A DNA stretch of 64,000 nucleotides from Pseudotamlana haliotis (GCF_008806375.1 NZ_WAAT01000022.1:186001-250000), one strand, 5' to 3'; positions 7,686 through 17,654 are shown, counted from the first letter of the stretch. The notes: generated by a model from the sequence alone, not told the origin. Numbers and translations: made by a program.

Positions 7686-8354
7686 ATGGCACAATTTTCA
7701 AGATTAGAAGTTGCTCAAGCCATGAAAGATACTGGAATGATTCCTTTATTTTTTCATAGTGATATTGAGCTAAGTAAAAAAGTATTAAAAGCTTGTTACG
7801 ATGGTGGAGCTCGTTTAATGGAGTTTACTGCTCGTGGTGATTTCGCTCACGAAGTTTTTGGTGAATTAACTAAATATGCTATTGCTGAATTACCAGGAAT
7901 GATTATGGGTGTTGGTTCTGTAACTGATGGTGCTGCGGCCTCATTATATATGGCTTTAGGTGCTAACTTTATCGTAACTCCAGTATTGAGAGAAGATATC
8001 GCTATCGCTTGTAACCGTAAAAAAGTACTTTGGTCTCCTGGATGTGGTTCATTAACTGAAATCGCAAGAGCTGAAGAATTAGGATGTGAAATCGTAAAAT
8101 TATTCCCTGGAGATTTATACGGACCAAAATTCATTAAAGGAATTAAAGGCCCACAACCTTGGACAAGTATTATGCCAACAGGTGGTGTTTCTCCAACTGA
8201 AGAAAATTTAAAAGGATGGTTTGATGCCGGTGCAACTTGCGTTGGAATGGGATCACAATTGATTTCTAAAGATATCATTGCTAATAAAGATTACGCTAAA
8301 TTGGAGCAAGATGTAAAGGATGCTCTTGCTATCGTAAAAGCAGTGAGAAAATAA
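7686..8354 (+). CDS. eda: KDPG / 4-hydroxy-2-oxoglutarate aldolase
   Basis: Class I aldolase that cleaves 2-keto-3-deoxy-6-phosphogluconate to pyruvate and glyceraldehyde-3-phosphate. The 222-residue TIM barrel shows the catalytic Glu in MEFTARG, the glycine-rich MGVGSVTD, the Schiff-base lysine in VKLFPGD, and the phosphate-binding PTGGVSP and CVGMGSQL loops. It completes the pathway begun by KdgK and is the last gene of the operon, followed by a strong terminator. Unlike glycolytic genes, this pair is expected to be induced by uronic-acid polymers such as alginate, ulvan or pectin; which one cannot be told from this window. Confidence 0.95.
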   Translation: MAQFSRLEVAQAMKDTGMIPLFFHSDIELSKKVLKACYDGGARLMEFTARGDFAHEVFGELTKYAIAELPGMIMGVGSVTDGAAASLYMALGANFIVTPVLREDIAIACNRKKVLWSPGCGSLTEIARAEELGCEIVKLFPGDLYGPKFIKGIKGPQPWTSIMPTGGVSPTEENLKGWFDAGATCVGMGSQLISKDIIANKDYAKLEQDVKDALAIVKAVRK

Positions 8355-8395
8355 TAAATCGTTTTTCAAGGCTATATTTAGGCCTTCAAACAATA

Positions 8396-8427
8396 AAAAA
8401 GGTAGTGACTGATGTCACTACCTTTTT
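8396..8427. terminator. Bidirectional terminator between eda and the SGNH lipoprotein gene
   Basis: The perfect stem AAAAAGGTAGTGAC / GTCACTACCTTTTT has a four-base loop, with an A-run on one side and a T-run on the other. It therefore serves eda on the plus strand and the convergent minus-strand gene. Confidence 0.92.
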
Positions 8428-8469
8428 GTTTTCTGTACGGTTATTTGGTCCTTTCTCAAAAGACTTCAT

Positions 8470-9957
8470 TTATTCTAATGTTGGGGAATAAGCGGTAGGG
8501 TAATCACCCGCTTTCATAAGGTTCCCTGATGCTACAAAATTCGAACCATAGGTTTCATCAATGGCTGATAAAAATGTATTGGCCATCAAGGCATAACCTC
8601 TAGCCGTAAGGTGAATACCATCTAAACTTACTAAGCCGCCAAAGACTAAATCGGTGTTTAAAAAGTAGTCGTCAAATTTGATACCAGTAGTAGAGGCTTC
8701 TTCAAAAATACTTTTTAGGTCAGCTAGTGCTAAGTTATTTGAATTGGCTAGAGACTCGATACTCGTATTATACGCCATGGCTGCATCATGAATATTATTT
8801 TGTTCTTCTGGTGTTAAAACCAAGTGATCTCCCATAGGTGTAGATACGCCTACACCGTTTGGAATTTCAGATGAAGCTGTTAATAAAACTAGATCTTCAG
8901 CTGTGGCTTGTCTTATATTTATTAATGCCGGATTTAAAACTGTCAAATCTCTTAAGTTTTTATCTACGATGACTAAAGCATTATCTGGGGCTTCAGAAAA
9001 TGTTATGGTACGTTGGGCAATTTCTTCATCAGCCATTTCTTGAGTCAGTGGTGTGTTGGCTACAAGATAGGCGTAAGCCTGCACAATACCAGCGTTATAG
9101 GCGCCGTAAGCATTCATACTGTTGAGATAAGCTGCAGTTTGAGCATCTAGTGGCACAGGATTGTGTGTTACTGTGGTAAAATGTGAAACGCCTAAGATAT
9201 CAGGAACATTAGCAATCACACCTTGTGCGCCATTAGCTGTGAGTTTGTCAATTAGAATTTCTAAAGAGCTATTGAATGTTGCAATGTCTGTAATGGGGTC
9301 TGTACCATCACCACCTGAGAGGGCGTAACCTAAAACATCAGCAGCACCAATGTCTGATAGGGTGAAAAAAGTAGGGTTCTGAGCAATAGCATCATCAATT
9401 ACCGTTGCTGTTGGCGCCGAAGCTATTCTAGCATAATAAGGATTAGCTCCAGCGTAACCTGCTGCAATTAAATGAAAACTTTTTGCTCCTGGAATTCCAA
9501 AGTTATTGAAGTCACTGCCTATATTAATACCAGCTTCTGTGGTAATAGGAGGTACAGGAACACCTAAGCCTGCTAGGAAATCATTTAAAGGTTCTGGGCC
9601 AGGTATTTCACTATTAAAAGTTAAACGGTAACCGCGAACAGGTGTGCCTCCAACAAGAATACCACCGGTATTATCGTCAACTAAAGGTTGTGTAAAGTCA
9701 CCACCTCCAAGTTTTTCAAACTGAGAAGCGAGCATGCTTGGAAATGAATTTTCTTGTCCTGCAATAAATAATCCGAAATCGGAATAGCCGGCCGTTAATG
9801 AGGCACCTAGCGACACATAATTTTCAAAATTTGCAGTACCAGAAGTTAATTCAGGTAGTGTTTCTTCATCAACATGTGGAACTACATCATCAGGAGAATT
9901 ACAAGATGAGAGTCCAAGTATGGCTAGGAAAAGCCCTATATATTTAGTTTTAATCAT
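8470..9957 (-). CDS. SGNH/GDSL-like hydrolase-fold lipoprotein
   Basis: A 495-residue lipoprotein. Start chosen at ATG 9957 (MIKTKYIG) because it begins a normal lipoprotein signal ending LGLSSC; the frame extends 30 codons further up but would read through the end of the receptor gene. SGNH marks: block I is LGASLTAG (usual GDSL, here Ala for Asp but Ser kept), and block V is DGIHLT with the catalytic Asp/His. Block III reads IGAADVL where the oxyanion Asn is normally present (GxND). It lies 10 bases downstream of a TonB-dependent receptor and is surely cotranscribed, so it may process or present a ligand at the cell surface (inferred). Substrate unknown. Confidence 0.82.
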   Translation of the reverse strand: MIKTKYIGLFLAILGLSSCNSPDDVVPHVDEETLPELTSGTANFENYVSLGASLTAGYSDFGLFIAGQENSFPSMLASQFEKLGGGDFTQPLVDDNTGGILVGGTPVRGYRLTFNSEIPGPEPLNDFLAGLGVPVPPITTEAGINIGSDFNNFGIPGAKSFHLIAAGYAGANPYYARIASAPTATVIDDAIAQNPTFFTLSDIGAADVLGYALSGGDGTDPITDIATFNSSLEILIDKLTANGAQGVIANVPDILGVSHFTTVTHNPVPLDAQTAAYLNSMNAYGAYNAGIVQAYAYLVANTPLTQEMADEEIAQRTITFSEAPDNALVIVDKNLRDLTVLNPALINIRQATAEDLVLLTASSEIPNGVGVSTPMGDHLVLTPEEQNNIHDAAMAYNTSIESLANSNNLALADLKSIFEEASTTGIKFDDYFLNTDLVFGGLVSLDGIHLTARGYALMANTFLSAIDETYGSNFVASGNLMKAGDYPTAYSPTLE

Positions 9958-9967
9958 GATGGTTGGT

Positions 9968-12772
9968 TTATAAGTTGTTAATTGTCCAAGAGATATAGTA
10001 CATAGATCCAATATGTCCTGTTCCGTATGCCGTATAGTATTCATCACCCAAAAGGTTGGTAGCGCCTAATTTGAAAGTCGATTTAATACTTGGAATAGTA
10101 TAATTAACTTGCGCATCTACCACGTGGTATTCAGGGATTAATCCGTCACCAAAAGTAGATTCCCAGTAGTAGTCATCGCTAAATCTATAGGCAATATTAA
10201 ATCCGAAGTTTTTAAATAAGTTGGTGTTTCCAAAAGTCGCTTTGAATTTATGCTCAGGAGTGTTGAAGTTGGTCGCAAAGTCAGGATATTTCTCTTGGTC
10301 AAAATCGAGCTTAGCAAAAGTATAACTCCCTCCTAAATCAAAATTCCCGAAGATTTTAGTTGAAACTCCAATAGAAGCGCCATAGGAATTTACGGCAGCT
10401 TCAGAGTTAGTATAAGCGTTGTAGGTGACATCATCTCCTCTGTCAATTGCATCAATTGATAAAGAATTATCACCAACCTGTCCGTATAAAGGTGCAATGA
10501 CATATTCTTGAGAAATGAAATTATCGTAGCTGTTATAGTAAGCACTAAAGTCTATAGTGAAACTTTCAAGTTTTCCTCTATAACCAATTTCTACAGAAGT
10601 CACCTGTTCTGGTTGAATTAAGTCTGGGTTAGCAACCTCTAGGTCATTGGTGTCTCCAGTAGTTCTATAGGTTAAAACCGAATCTTCCGAATATGAATTG
10701 TTATATGCAGCCCCACCCGTTTGTGTAATACTACTTGGTTGACCGGCGTTTTGCCCACTTCCGCTTACTCCGTAATTACCAGAATAACGGTCTAAGTTGT
10801 CTGGTGAAGACCCTACTAAAATGGCGCGGCTGGCATCTAATCCTATAAATAAATCTTGGGTTGTTGGGTTTCTAAATCCGGTTTGAACCGAAGCTCTAAA
10901 ATTATGGTTTCTGTTTAATGTTAATCCTGCTGTTAAACGAGGCGATAAGAAACCATCAAAAAACTGCGATTTATCATAACGAACAGACCCTGTTAGTTTT
11001 AATTCTAAGCTTTCACTTAATTCTAAATCTTTTTGAATTTGTGTGTACATCCCATATTCATGGTATTCAATAGGACCATCATAATCGGTGTAAATGGTTC
11101 CGAAGGAATTTAAATTGTATTGTCTGAATGAACCTCCAACTTGAATTTCAGCAAATTTGATGAGTTCACTAAAATTATAATTACCATCAGCATGGTAGTA
11201 TTTTGAAGCATCAGCAAACTTAGATCCAGTCGTTAAGTCGGGGTCGTTTATGCTTTTATTGAAAGCGGCAATGTATTCTGGACTTCCAGGTTCATATCTC
11301 CCAGTTTCTGCCTGAGCTCGGGCTGCAGAATGCGCTTGACTATCGTTTGCGCCTGCCAAAGTTGATTGAATATAAGTGCCAGTATATTCAGCAAACCAGT
11401 TTAAATCAGGTTTCCAAGCTCTATTGATGTTGATTCCCGTAAATACCATATCATAAGAATCACCAGCTTTATCTGCAACGACATAGGTTCTTAGGAAAAA
11501 GTTTCTATTCCGAATTTCTATTTTATGCTGTTCTTGAAAAAAATTATCGATATTATAACGGTTTAAACCTTGGTAAATCGTAGTTCCTGTTCCTACTTTT
11601 CCAACATAGGAAATTTCTAGATCATCTTCTAGCGGACGGTAATATAGACCCCAGTCAGCTTTAACACTCTTCGCGTCATAGTTTGTTAAATATTTTTCGT
11701 TGTAACCTGTTCTGCTTACATCAACTGAAGGTGCTAAAGTACTTGCGCCTGCAGGTAAATAAGGTTGCCCAGTTGCTGGATTAATAGCCGATTCTAAAAG
11801 AATGGCTACTTGCTTTAAATTTTGAGAAACTTCATCACCATAGACGTTTATACCGTTGTAGTTTAGATCCGTTTCTCTTGTTCCGCCTTGCATATTTCTA
11901 TCCACTTCACTCGTTGCAGCCCAATCTGTACCTTCTAAATAGCCGAAATTGACTTTAGCGGCAAATTTATTAGAAAACTTGTGAGCCGCACGAATACTTA
12001 CATCGGTATAAGGGTTGGTTCCTGCAGCTTCTTGAGAAGTCATACCTCTTTTTATTGAAGCACTGAGGCCACCGTGATCAAAAGGGTTCTTACTTCGCAT
12101 AAATAATATACCGTTGAAAGCATTAGCCCCATATAACGCTGAAGAGGCGCCAGGCAATAGCTCAACACTTAATACGTCGGTTTCTGTCATACCTACTAAA
12201 TTTCCAATAGGAAAGTTTAATGCCGGTGTTGAGTTGTCCATGCCATCAACAAGTTGCATGAATCTGTTATTTGCAAAGGTTGCAAAACCTCTAGTATTAA
12301 CTGATTTAAATGTTAATGAATTCGTATTGACATCAACACCTTTTAGGTTTTCTAAGCCATCATAAAAGTCAGCAGAAGCTGTGTTTTTAATTTCTTTTAA
12401 TCCAAGGCGTTCAATCGTAACCGGTGATTCGAATATACGTTCTGGTGTTCGTGATGCTGAAATTACAACTTCATCTAAGGCGGTACCTTCGATTAAAATA
12501 AAATGGATGACTTCATTTGCAGACGTAATATCCTTTACAGCGGTTTCAAAACCAACACTACTAGCTTGTAGAGAAAATGGTGGATCTTGGTTATAGGTTA
12601 GCGTAAAGTTTCCATCAAAATCTGTTACGGTTCCTACTGAAGTACCTATAACGATGATATTAGCTCCAGGAATCGGTAAACTTGTATCGTCTACTACGGT
12701 TCCTGTAATTGTAGTTTGTGCCTGAATTAGGTAGCTGACAAACAAGAAAATGAGAGTGAGATTTTTTTTCAT
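9968..12772 (-). CDS. TonB-dependent receptor with carboxypeptidase-like regulatory domain
   Basis: A 934-residue outer-membrane importer. After the signal peptide (cleaved after QAQ) comes a CarboxypepD_reg-like beta sandwich (TITGTVVDDTSLPIPGANIIV, ending near residue 95). A plug domain follows (VVISASRTPERIFESPVTIERL, ... SVELLPGASSALYGANAFNG), then a long 22-strand barrel with a last strand ending MYYISWTINNL. Energy comes from TonB/ExbBD encoded elsewhere. It is the first gene of a pair with the SGNH lipoprotein. No SusD homologue is next to it, so it is not a classical glycan SusC. The ligand cannot be deduced. Confidence 0.9.
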   Translation of the reverse strand: MKKNLTLIFLFVSYLIQAQTTITGTVVDDTSLPIPGANIIVIGTSVGTVTDFDGNFTLTYNQDPPFSLQASSVGFETAVKDITSANEVIHFILIEGTALDEVVISASRTPERIFESPVTIERLGLKEIKNTASADFYDGLENLKGVDVNTNSLTFKSVNTRGFATFANNRFMQLVDGMDNSTPALNFPIGNLVGMTETDVLSVELLPGASSALYGANAFNGILFMRSKNPFDHGGLSASIKRGMTSQEAAGTNPYTDVSIRAAHKFSNKFAAKVNFGYLEGTDWAATSEVDRNMQGGTRETDLNYNGINVYGDEVSQNLKQVAILLESAINPATGQPYLPAGASTLAPSVDVSRTGYNEKYLTNYDAKSVKADWGLYYRPLEDDLEISYVGKVGTGTTIYQGLNRYNIDNFFQEQHKIEIRNRNFFLRTYVVADKAGDSYDMVFTGININRAWKPDLNWFAEYTGTYIQSTLAGANDSQAHSAARAQAETGRYEPGSPEYIAAFNKSINDPDLTTGSKFADASKYYHADGNYNFSELIKFAEIQVGGSFRQYNLNSFGTIYTDYDGPIEYHEYGMYTQIQKDLELSESLELKLTGSVRYDKSQFFDGFLSPRLTAGLTLNRNHNFRASVQTGFRNPTTQDLFIGLDASRAILVGSSPDNLDRYSGNYGVSGSGQNAGQPSSITQTGGAAYNNSYSEDSVLTYRTTGDTNDLEVANPDLIQPEQVTSVEIGYRGKLESFTIDFSAYYNSYDNFISQEYVIAPLYGQVGDNSLSIDAIDRGDDVTYNAYTNSEAAVNSYGASIGVSTKIFGNFDLGGSYTFAKLDFDQEKYPDFATNFNTPEHKFKATFGNTNLFKNFGFNIAYRFSDDYYWESTFGDGLIPEYHVVDAQVNYTIPSIKSTFKLGATNLLGDEYYTAYGTGHIGSMYYISWTINNL

Positions 12773-12919
12773 TGGTTAAGTTTAGTTAAAAGGAAAACAA
12801 TATAAGACAAAAGAATGAAATATTGCATATTGTTAAAAATATAAAAAATTATGCACGCATAGAGTATTTTAGCAAAAAAACACTCAGTTTACTGATGAAT
12901 AGTCAAAATCAGACATAAA

Positions 12920-12951
12920 AAAAGTCATGATTTTTGTGAATCATGACTTTT
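12920..12951 (-). terminator. Rho-independent terminator after glmS
   Basis: The stem AAAAGTCATGATT / AATCATGACTTTT has a six-base loop. On the minus strand it is followed by seven T. It lies just past the glmS stop codon. Confidence 0.88.
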
Positions 12952-12970
12952 AAAAATAGATTTTATGAGT

Positions 12971-14824
12971 TTATTCTACCGTTACCGATTTTGCTAGGTT
13001 TCTAGGTTGATCGACATTTTTATTCAACATTACAGCAATGTGATAAGATAATAATTGTAACGGAATAGTTGTAAGTAGCGGAGAAAGAGACTCTAAAGTC
13101 TCAGGCACTTCAATAACATGGTCGGCAAGTGTTCTTACCTGTGTGTCACCTTCGGTAACAATACCAATAATTTTACCCTTTCTCGATTTTATTTCTTGAA
13201 TGTTACTAACAACCTTTTCATAATGCCCTTTTTTAGTAGCAATCACTACGATTGGCATATTTTCATCAATTAAAGCAATCGGACCGTGTTTCATTTCGGC
13301 AGCAGGGTAGCCTTCAGCATGGATATAAGAAATCTCTTTTAGCTTTAGAGCACCTTCAAGGGCTACTGGGAAATTATAACCACGACCTAGATATAAAAAG
13401 TGGTCTACATCTTTATAAATGTTTGATATCGTTTGGATATTTTCATCCGATAATAGCGCTTTTTCTACCTTGCTAGGAATCATTTCCAATTCTAAAAGGT
13501 GTGTTCTAAAATCTGAACTACTTATGGTTCCTTTTGCTCTAGCGAGTCTTAGGGCTATTAACGTTAATACGGTGATTTGAGTTGTGAATGCTTTTGTTGA
13601 AGCAACTCCAATTTCTGGTCCAGCGTGGGTGTAAGCTCCGGCATCAGATTCTCTAGCTATAGATGAGCCTACAACATTACAAACTCCAAAAACGAAAGCG
13701 CCTTTAGACTTAGCTAATTTAATGGCAGCTAAAGTATCTGCTGTTTCCCCAGATTGGGAAATGGCGATAAGGACATCATTTTCATTAATTACTGGATTAC
13801 GGTATCTGAATTCTGAAGCGTATTCTACTTCAACAGGGATACGAGCTAAATCTTCGAAGATATATTCGGCAACTAAGCCAGCATGCCAAGAGGTTCCGCA
13901 AGCTACGATGATAATACGATTGGCATTAAGGAATGTTTTCATGTTGTCTTCAACACCAGCCATTTTTATAATAGCTTCATTTCTCAATAAGCGCCCTCTA
14001 TAAGTATCGGTAATGGCTTTAGGTTGTTCATGGATTTCCTTCAGCATAAAGTGATCGTAACCGCCTTTTTCTATTTGTTCTAAGTTAATTTGAAGTTCTT
14101 GAACATAAGTGTCAACTACAGAATCATCTTTGATTTTACGAATCTTGATGTCTTTATGAAATCTAATAATGGCCATTTCTTCATCCTCAAGATATACTGC
14201 ATTCTTAGTGTATTCTATAAATGGAGAAGCGTCACTAGCTATAAAGAATTCATCTTCATTGTCACCAATTCCTATGGCTAATGGGCTTCCTAAACGAGCA
14301 ACAACAATTTCTTCAGGCTTATTTTTGTCGAAAACGGCAATAGCATAAGCACCGATTACTTGATTTAATGCGACTTGTACTGCTTTACCTAGCTTTAAGT
14401 TTTCTTGTTTTTTAACTTCTTCTATAAGGTTTATTAAAACTTCAGTGTCCGTATCTGATTTAAAGGTATAGCCTCTAGTGATTAACTCTTGTTTTATAGA
14501 TTCATAATTTTCAATAATACCATTATGAATAATTACTAAATCACCAGAATTAGAAACATGTGGATGGGAGTTGACATCATTTGGGATACCATGAGTTGCC
14601 CATCTGGTATGGCCGATACCAACATTTCCTGATAAAGTAATGTTTTTTTCAGCGATGGCTTCTAAATCAACTACTTTTCCTTTGGTTTTTGATACTTTAA
14701 GATTTTCGCCATCAAAAAGAGCTATTCCAGCACTATCATAGCCTCTGTATTCTAGGCGTTTTAAACCTTCTATTACAATGGGGTAAGCCTCTCTAGGACC
14801 TATATACCCAACAATTCCACACAT
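12971..14824 (-). CDS. glmS: Glutamine-fructose-6-phosphate aminotransferase (isomerizing)
   Basis: Makes glucosamine-6-phosphate from fructose-6-phosphate and glutamine, the first step to UDP-GlcNAc for peptidoglycan and lipopolysaccharide. At 617 residues it has full family length. Cys2 of MCGIVGYIG is the amidotransferase nucleophile, with HTRWATHG and the HNGIIENY loop in the glutaminase domain. Two SIS domains follow (CGTSWHAG, ISQSGETADT, GRGYNFPVALEGALKLKEISY), and the conserved C-terminus ends LAKSVTVE. It is the last gene of a minus-strand group with a glycogen-synthase-like gene and a DUF4270 lipoprotein. I looked for a glmS ribozyme upstream and found none. Confidence 0.97.
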   Translation of the reverse strand: MCGIVGYIGPREAYPIVIEGLKRLEYRGYDSAGIALFDGENLKVSKTKGKVVDLEAIAEKNITLSGNVGIGHTRWATHGIPNDVNSHPHVSNSGDLVIIHNGIIENYESIKQELITRGYTFKSDTDTEVLINLIEEVKKQENLKLGKAVQVALNQVIGAYAIAVFDKNKPEEIVVARLGSPLAIGIGDNEDEFFIASDASPFIEYTKNAVYLEDEEMAIIRFHKDIKIRKIKDDSVVDTYVQELQINLEQIEKGGYDHFMLKEIHEQPKAITDTYRGRLLRNEAIIKMAGVEDNMKTFLNANRIIIVACGTSWHAGLVAEYIFEDLARIPVEVEYASEFRYRNPVINENDVLIAISQSGETADTLAAIKLAKSKGAFVFGVCNVVGSSIARESDAGAYTHAGPEIGVASTKAFTTQITVLTLIALRLARAKGTISSSDFRTHLLELEMIPSKVEKALLSDENIQTISNIYKDVDHFLYLGRGYNFPVALEGALKLKEISYIHAEGYPAAEMKHGPIALIDENMPIVVIATKKGHYEKVVSNIQEIKSRKGKIIGIVTEGDTQVRTLADHVIEVPETLESLSPLLTTIPLQLLSYHIAVMLNKNVDQPRNLAKSVTVE

Positions 14825-14953
14825 ATATATCTATTTGATATCGAAGTTTAATAATACTCACAAATATGTGAAATAATAATTAATCGATATTATTTATTAT
14901 ACAAAACCTTCATTTTATACGATGAAATCCACCTGAAAGGTTCTTCACTGAAA

Positions 14954-16666
14954 TTAATTTTTAGCTTCAGATGAAAATATCTTTAATTGCAGTCTTTTTT
15001 CATCATCCATAACACTTTGGCTACTTCCGTATAAAATGGTTCCCCTTGGAGCTAAAATAGAGGCTCTAGGTACTGCTAAAACTTCATCACCACTATCTAA
15101 AATTTCTGCATTATCAATGTAGTTTACATTGTTAGAAAGTACAAGTCCTATTTTTCTAGGGGTCTCTGCTGCTATAGAATCAGTATATAAGATATTATTT
15201 AAATGTTGAGTAAGACGAATTTTGAAAACACCGTCATCATTTCTTTGCCCAAGGTTAATGACTTTTGAATTTAACGGGTCAGTGGTGTTTGTTGTTGGAT
15301 CTATGGTGTAATCTAAAGTAGGCGCATTGTTTTCTATACTATAGGCATAGATACGATCATACTTGTGGTAATCTTCGTCACCACCATTAGGTAGATTATC
15401 TGCCTCAGTGAGTACTAATTGGGCTTCATTGATAAGCTTTTTAAGCTCATACCTGTTGGTTAAGGGATCTTTGATATAATTACCATTATCATCTAGTTGT
15501 CTATAACGTTGTTTAAAACAATCAATGGCATCAAGATCTAAAACACCATCACCGTCACAATCTACTTTCCCGCTAAATAATTCAACCACAGCCATAGAGC
15601 CTTCGGTACCTTTCAAATAGAGGTTGTCATCACCTAAAGTTTTGTCTCCGTTTTGAAGTGTAATATTGTAATTATTTACAAAGGTGTTTAGAATATTACC
15701 TGAGAAGTTCATGATATAGTTATATTGTAGACGACTTCCATCTGCCCCAGAGGTGTAGTATATAGTTATATTAGCATTAGATGCAGCGATATTCAAAAGG
15801 ATCATGCTACCTTCTGAAGTAATGGATTCTGCTTTAAAATATAAGCCTCTAAAATAATTTTTAAAGTTATTAGCACTAGCTAATACTGGGTCACCTTCCA
15901 TGTCGATAATGGTAGTCTTCCAATAATCTTCATCTAACTTAACGCGAAAAGCAGGGCTAGAATTTGTTGAAACTTCATTGTCGCCTTCACCAACAGTAGT
16001 GATAACGACGTCTTTACTTGGAATAAAGCTAGCTTCACTATAAATAGGGGAATTGAGATTATCAATATGATCGTCAAATTTAATAACCGATGTCCCGTTT
16101 AGTGCAGCATTAACCGTATTACTTCCGTTAGAATAATAATTCTGTTTGTTGTTTTCTGCTTGAGATGGGTCAAAATCTCTTAAGAAATAATTATTTCTGT
16201 AAATTGTAAGTTTGATAGGCTTTGTGTCATCGCCAAATAAAGAGTCTAATTCGTATTCTGGATTGTTGTCTTCATCATAATCAACTACTGTGCTAAAATA
16301 AGGGATGTTTAAAACCACACTGTCAACTACAGGGTTTTCACCAAATTCAGGTGAATTCTCAACAGGTACTAGTTGAGAAACAATACTTGCTGTGGTTAAA
16401 CCATAAGCAGGATCGTTAAATACACCTAACAGATTACTTGCCGTTGCAGCCGAAGAAGTAGTTCCCAAATTGTTTATTTGTAGGGAGTCTAATTTCTTGT
16501 TATAGGCGGTTACAGACCACAGCGAATCTTTGGTGTTGAAATCTGAATTTTCGTCGCCAAGTACGTCACTTTCTATAACGCTATAGTCTTTATCGCAGGC
16601 AATAAAAGCACAAACTAAAAGAAGAAAAATAACAGGAAACTTTAGAGATTTGATAGTCTTTTTCAT
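14954..16666 (-). CDS. DUF4270 family lipoprotein
   Basis: A 570-residue exported lipoprotein with signal and lipobox ending FIACDKDY (lipidated Cys about residue 24). The body fits DUF4270: an N-terminal segment with NLGTTSSAATASNLLGVFNDPAYG, VVDSVVLNIPYFS, and later EAQLVLTEAD and PRASILAPRGTILYG. The family is confined to Bacteroidota and its function is unknown. It lies 22 bases after the glycogen-synthase-like gene and 129 bases before glmS on the same strand. That order recurs in flavobacteria as I remember it, which suggests a shared task in envelope glycan supply or sensing (inference). Confidence 0.85.
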   Translation of the reverse strand: MKKTIKSLKFPVIFLLLVCAFIACDKDYSVIESDVLGDENSDFNTKDSLWSVTAYNKKLDSLQINNLGTTSSAATASNLLGVFNDPAYGLTTASIVSQLVPVENSPEFGENPVVDSVVLNIPYFSTVVDYDEDNNPEYELDSLFGDDTKPIKLTIYRNNYFLRDFDPSQAENNKQNYYSNGSNTVNAALNGTSVIKFDDHIDNLNSPIYSEASFIPSKDVVITTVGEGDNEVSTNSSPAFRVKLDEDYWKTTIIDMEGDPVLASANNFKNYFRGLYFKAESITSEGSMILLNIAASNANITIYYTSGADGSRLQYNYIMNFSGNILNTFVNNYNITLQNGDKTLGDDNLYLKGTEGSMAVVELFSGKVDCDGDGVLDLDAIDCFKQRYRQLDDNGNYIKDPLTNRYELKKLINEAQLVLTEADNLPNGGDEDYHKYDRIYAYSIENNAPTLDYTIDPTTNTTDPLNSKVINLGQRNDDGVFKIRLTQHLNNILYTDSIAAETPRKIGLVLSNNVNYIDNAEILDSGDEVLAVPRASILAPRGTILYGSSQSVMDDEKRLQLKIFSSEAKN

Positions 16667-16688
16667 AAAATTTAAGTGACTTTGATGT

Positions 16689-17498
16689 TTAGCTTAAAAC
16701 GGTCTCGTTGAAAAATGTTGTATAAGCTTCACCAAATTCATCCTTTGTTTTATATTCTAAAATAGGTTTGTCTGATGCTTTTAAGTAAGCGTCAAGGTCT
16801 TCAGGTATTGTTTCAGAACCAATAATTAGGGCGTCAGAATAATCTATAGCCACTTTCATTAAGTTTGTATAAGTTGGTTCTTCAAGCGGTTTTATGGCTT
16901 CGTCATCAATATTATCAAACTTAATTTTATTGATCATTTCTTCGTTTAGACTACCGCTAAAACTTTGGTTGTAAACTGAAGTCACGATTTTGCTTTCATT
17001 AAATAAAGGCTCATCTTTATAATACTCTTTAAAGTATAGTGGTAATAAAGAGGCTAACCAACCATGCACATGAATAATATCTGGTGCCCAGTTTAATTTC
17101 TTTACAGTTTCAATAACACCTTTTGCGAAGAAAATAGCACGTTCATCGTTATCTGGGAAAAGTTTTCCAGCTTCATCCGTTAAAGTTGCTTTTCTTTTGA
17201 AATATTCATCATTATCAATGAAGTAAACTTGAATACGTTCTTTAGGAATAGAGGCGACCTTAATAATTAAAGGCATATCTAAATCATTTATGACTAAATT
17301 GATTCCAGATAATCTTATAACTTCGTGTAATTGATGTCTTCTTTCGTTTATATTGCCATATCTTGGCATGAATATTCTAATTTGGCCACCTTGTTGATTT
17401 ACCATTCTTGGCGCTTCAAACGACATTGAAGAAATTTCGGTTTCTGGTAAATAGGGCACTACTTCAGATGATACATACAATATCCTCTTATCTTTCAT
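16689..17498 (-). CDS. One-domain glycogen/starch synthase-like protein (GT5 N-terminal domain only)
   Basis: 269 residues that align only with the N-terminal Rossmann domain of GT5 glycogen synthases: RILYVSSEVVPYLP, RIFMPRYGNINERRHQLHEVIRL, DIIHVHGWLASLLPLYFK, KIVTSVYNQSF, YSDALIIGSE. Full synthases have about 480 residues with a second Rossmann domain that binds most of ADP-glucose; that domain is missing. The ADP-glucose KTGGL motif near the N-terminus is also absent (PETEISSMS in its place). It is therefore unlikely to be an active synthase and may be a sensor or partner protein. Diverges from panC. Confidence 0.85.
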   Translation of the reverse strand: MKDKRILYVSSEVVPYLPETEISSMSFEAPRMVNQQGGQIRIFMPRYGNINERRHQLHEVIRLSGINLVINDLDMPLIIKVASIPKERIQVYFIDNDEYFKRKATLTDEAGKLFPDNDERAIFFAKGVIETVKKLNWAPDIIHVHGWLASLLPLYFKEYYKDEPLFNESKIVTSVYNQSFSGSLNEEMINKIKFDNIDDEAIKPLEEPTYTNLMKVAIDYSDALIIGSETIPEDLDAYLKASDKPILEYKTKDEFGEAYTTFFNETVLS

Positions 17499-17654
17499 AT
17501 GATGGTTTTTGTTGACTTTATAAATCCTTTACATGGCATAATAACGGCCCCTTTCAAAGCTTATCTTGAAACGGTGTAAAGTTGTCTTTATTAGTAAATG
17601 AAAATAAAAAACACGCAAAAATACAAAATTTTATGCAAATTGCTTGTAAAATCT

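Noticed and set aside
14825-14953. A glmS ribozyme or other riboswitch upstream of glmS
   Set aside because: The 129 bases between the DUF4270 gene and glmS are AT-rich with no recognisable ribozyme core.
16689-17498. Glycogen synthase as a truncated pseudogene
   Set aside because: The frame is intact, ends naturally and is closely followed by a cotranscribed gene; similar short versions are common in the phylum as far as I recall, so it looks maintained.
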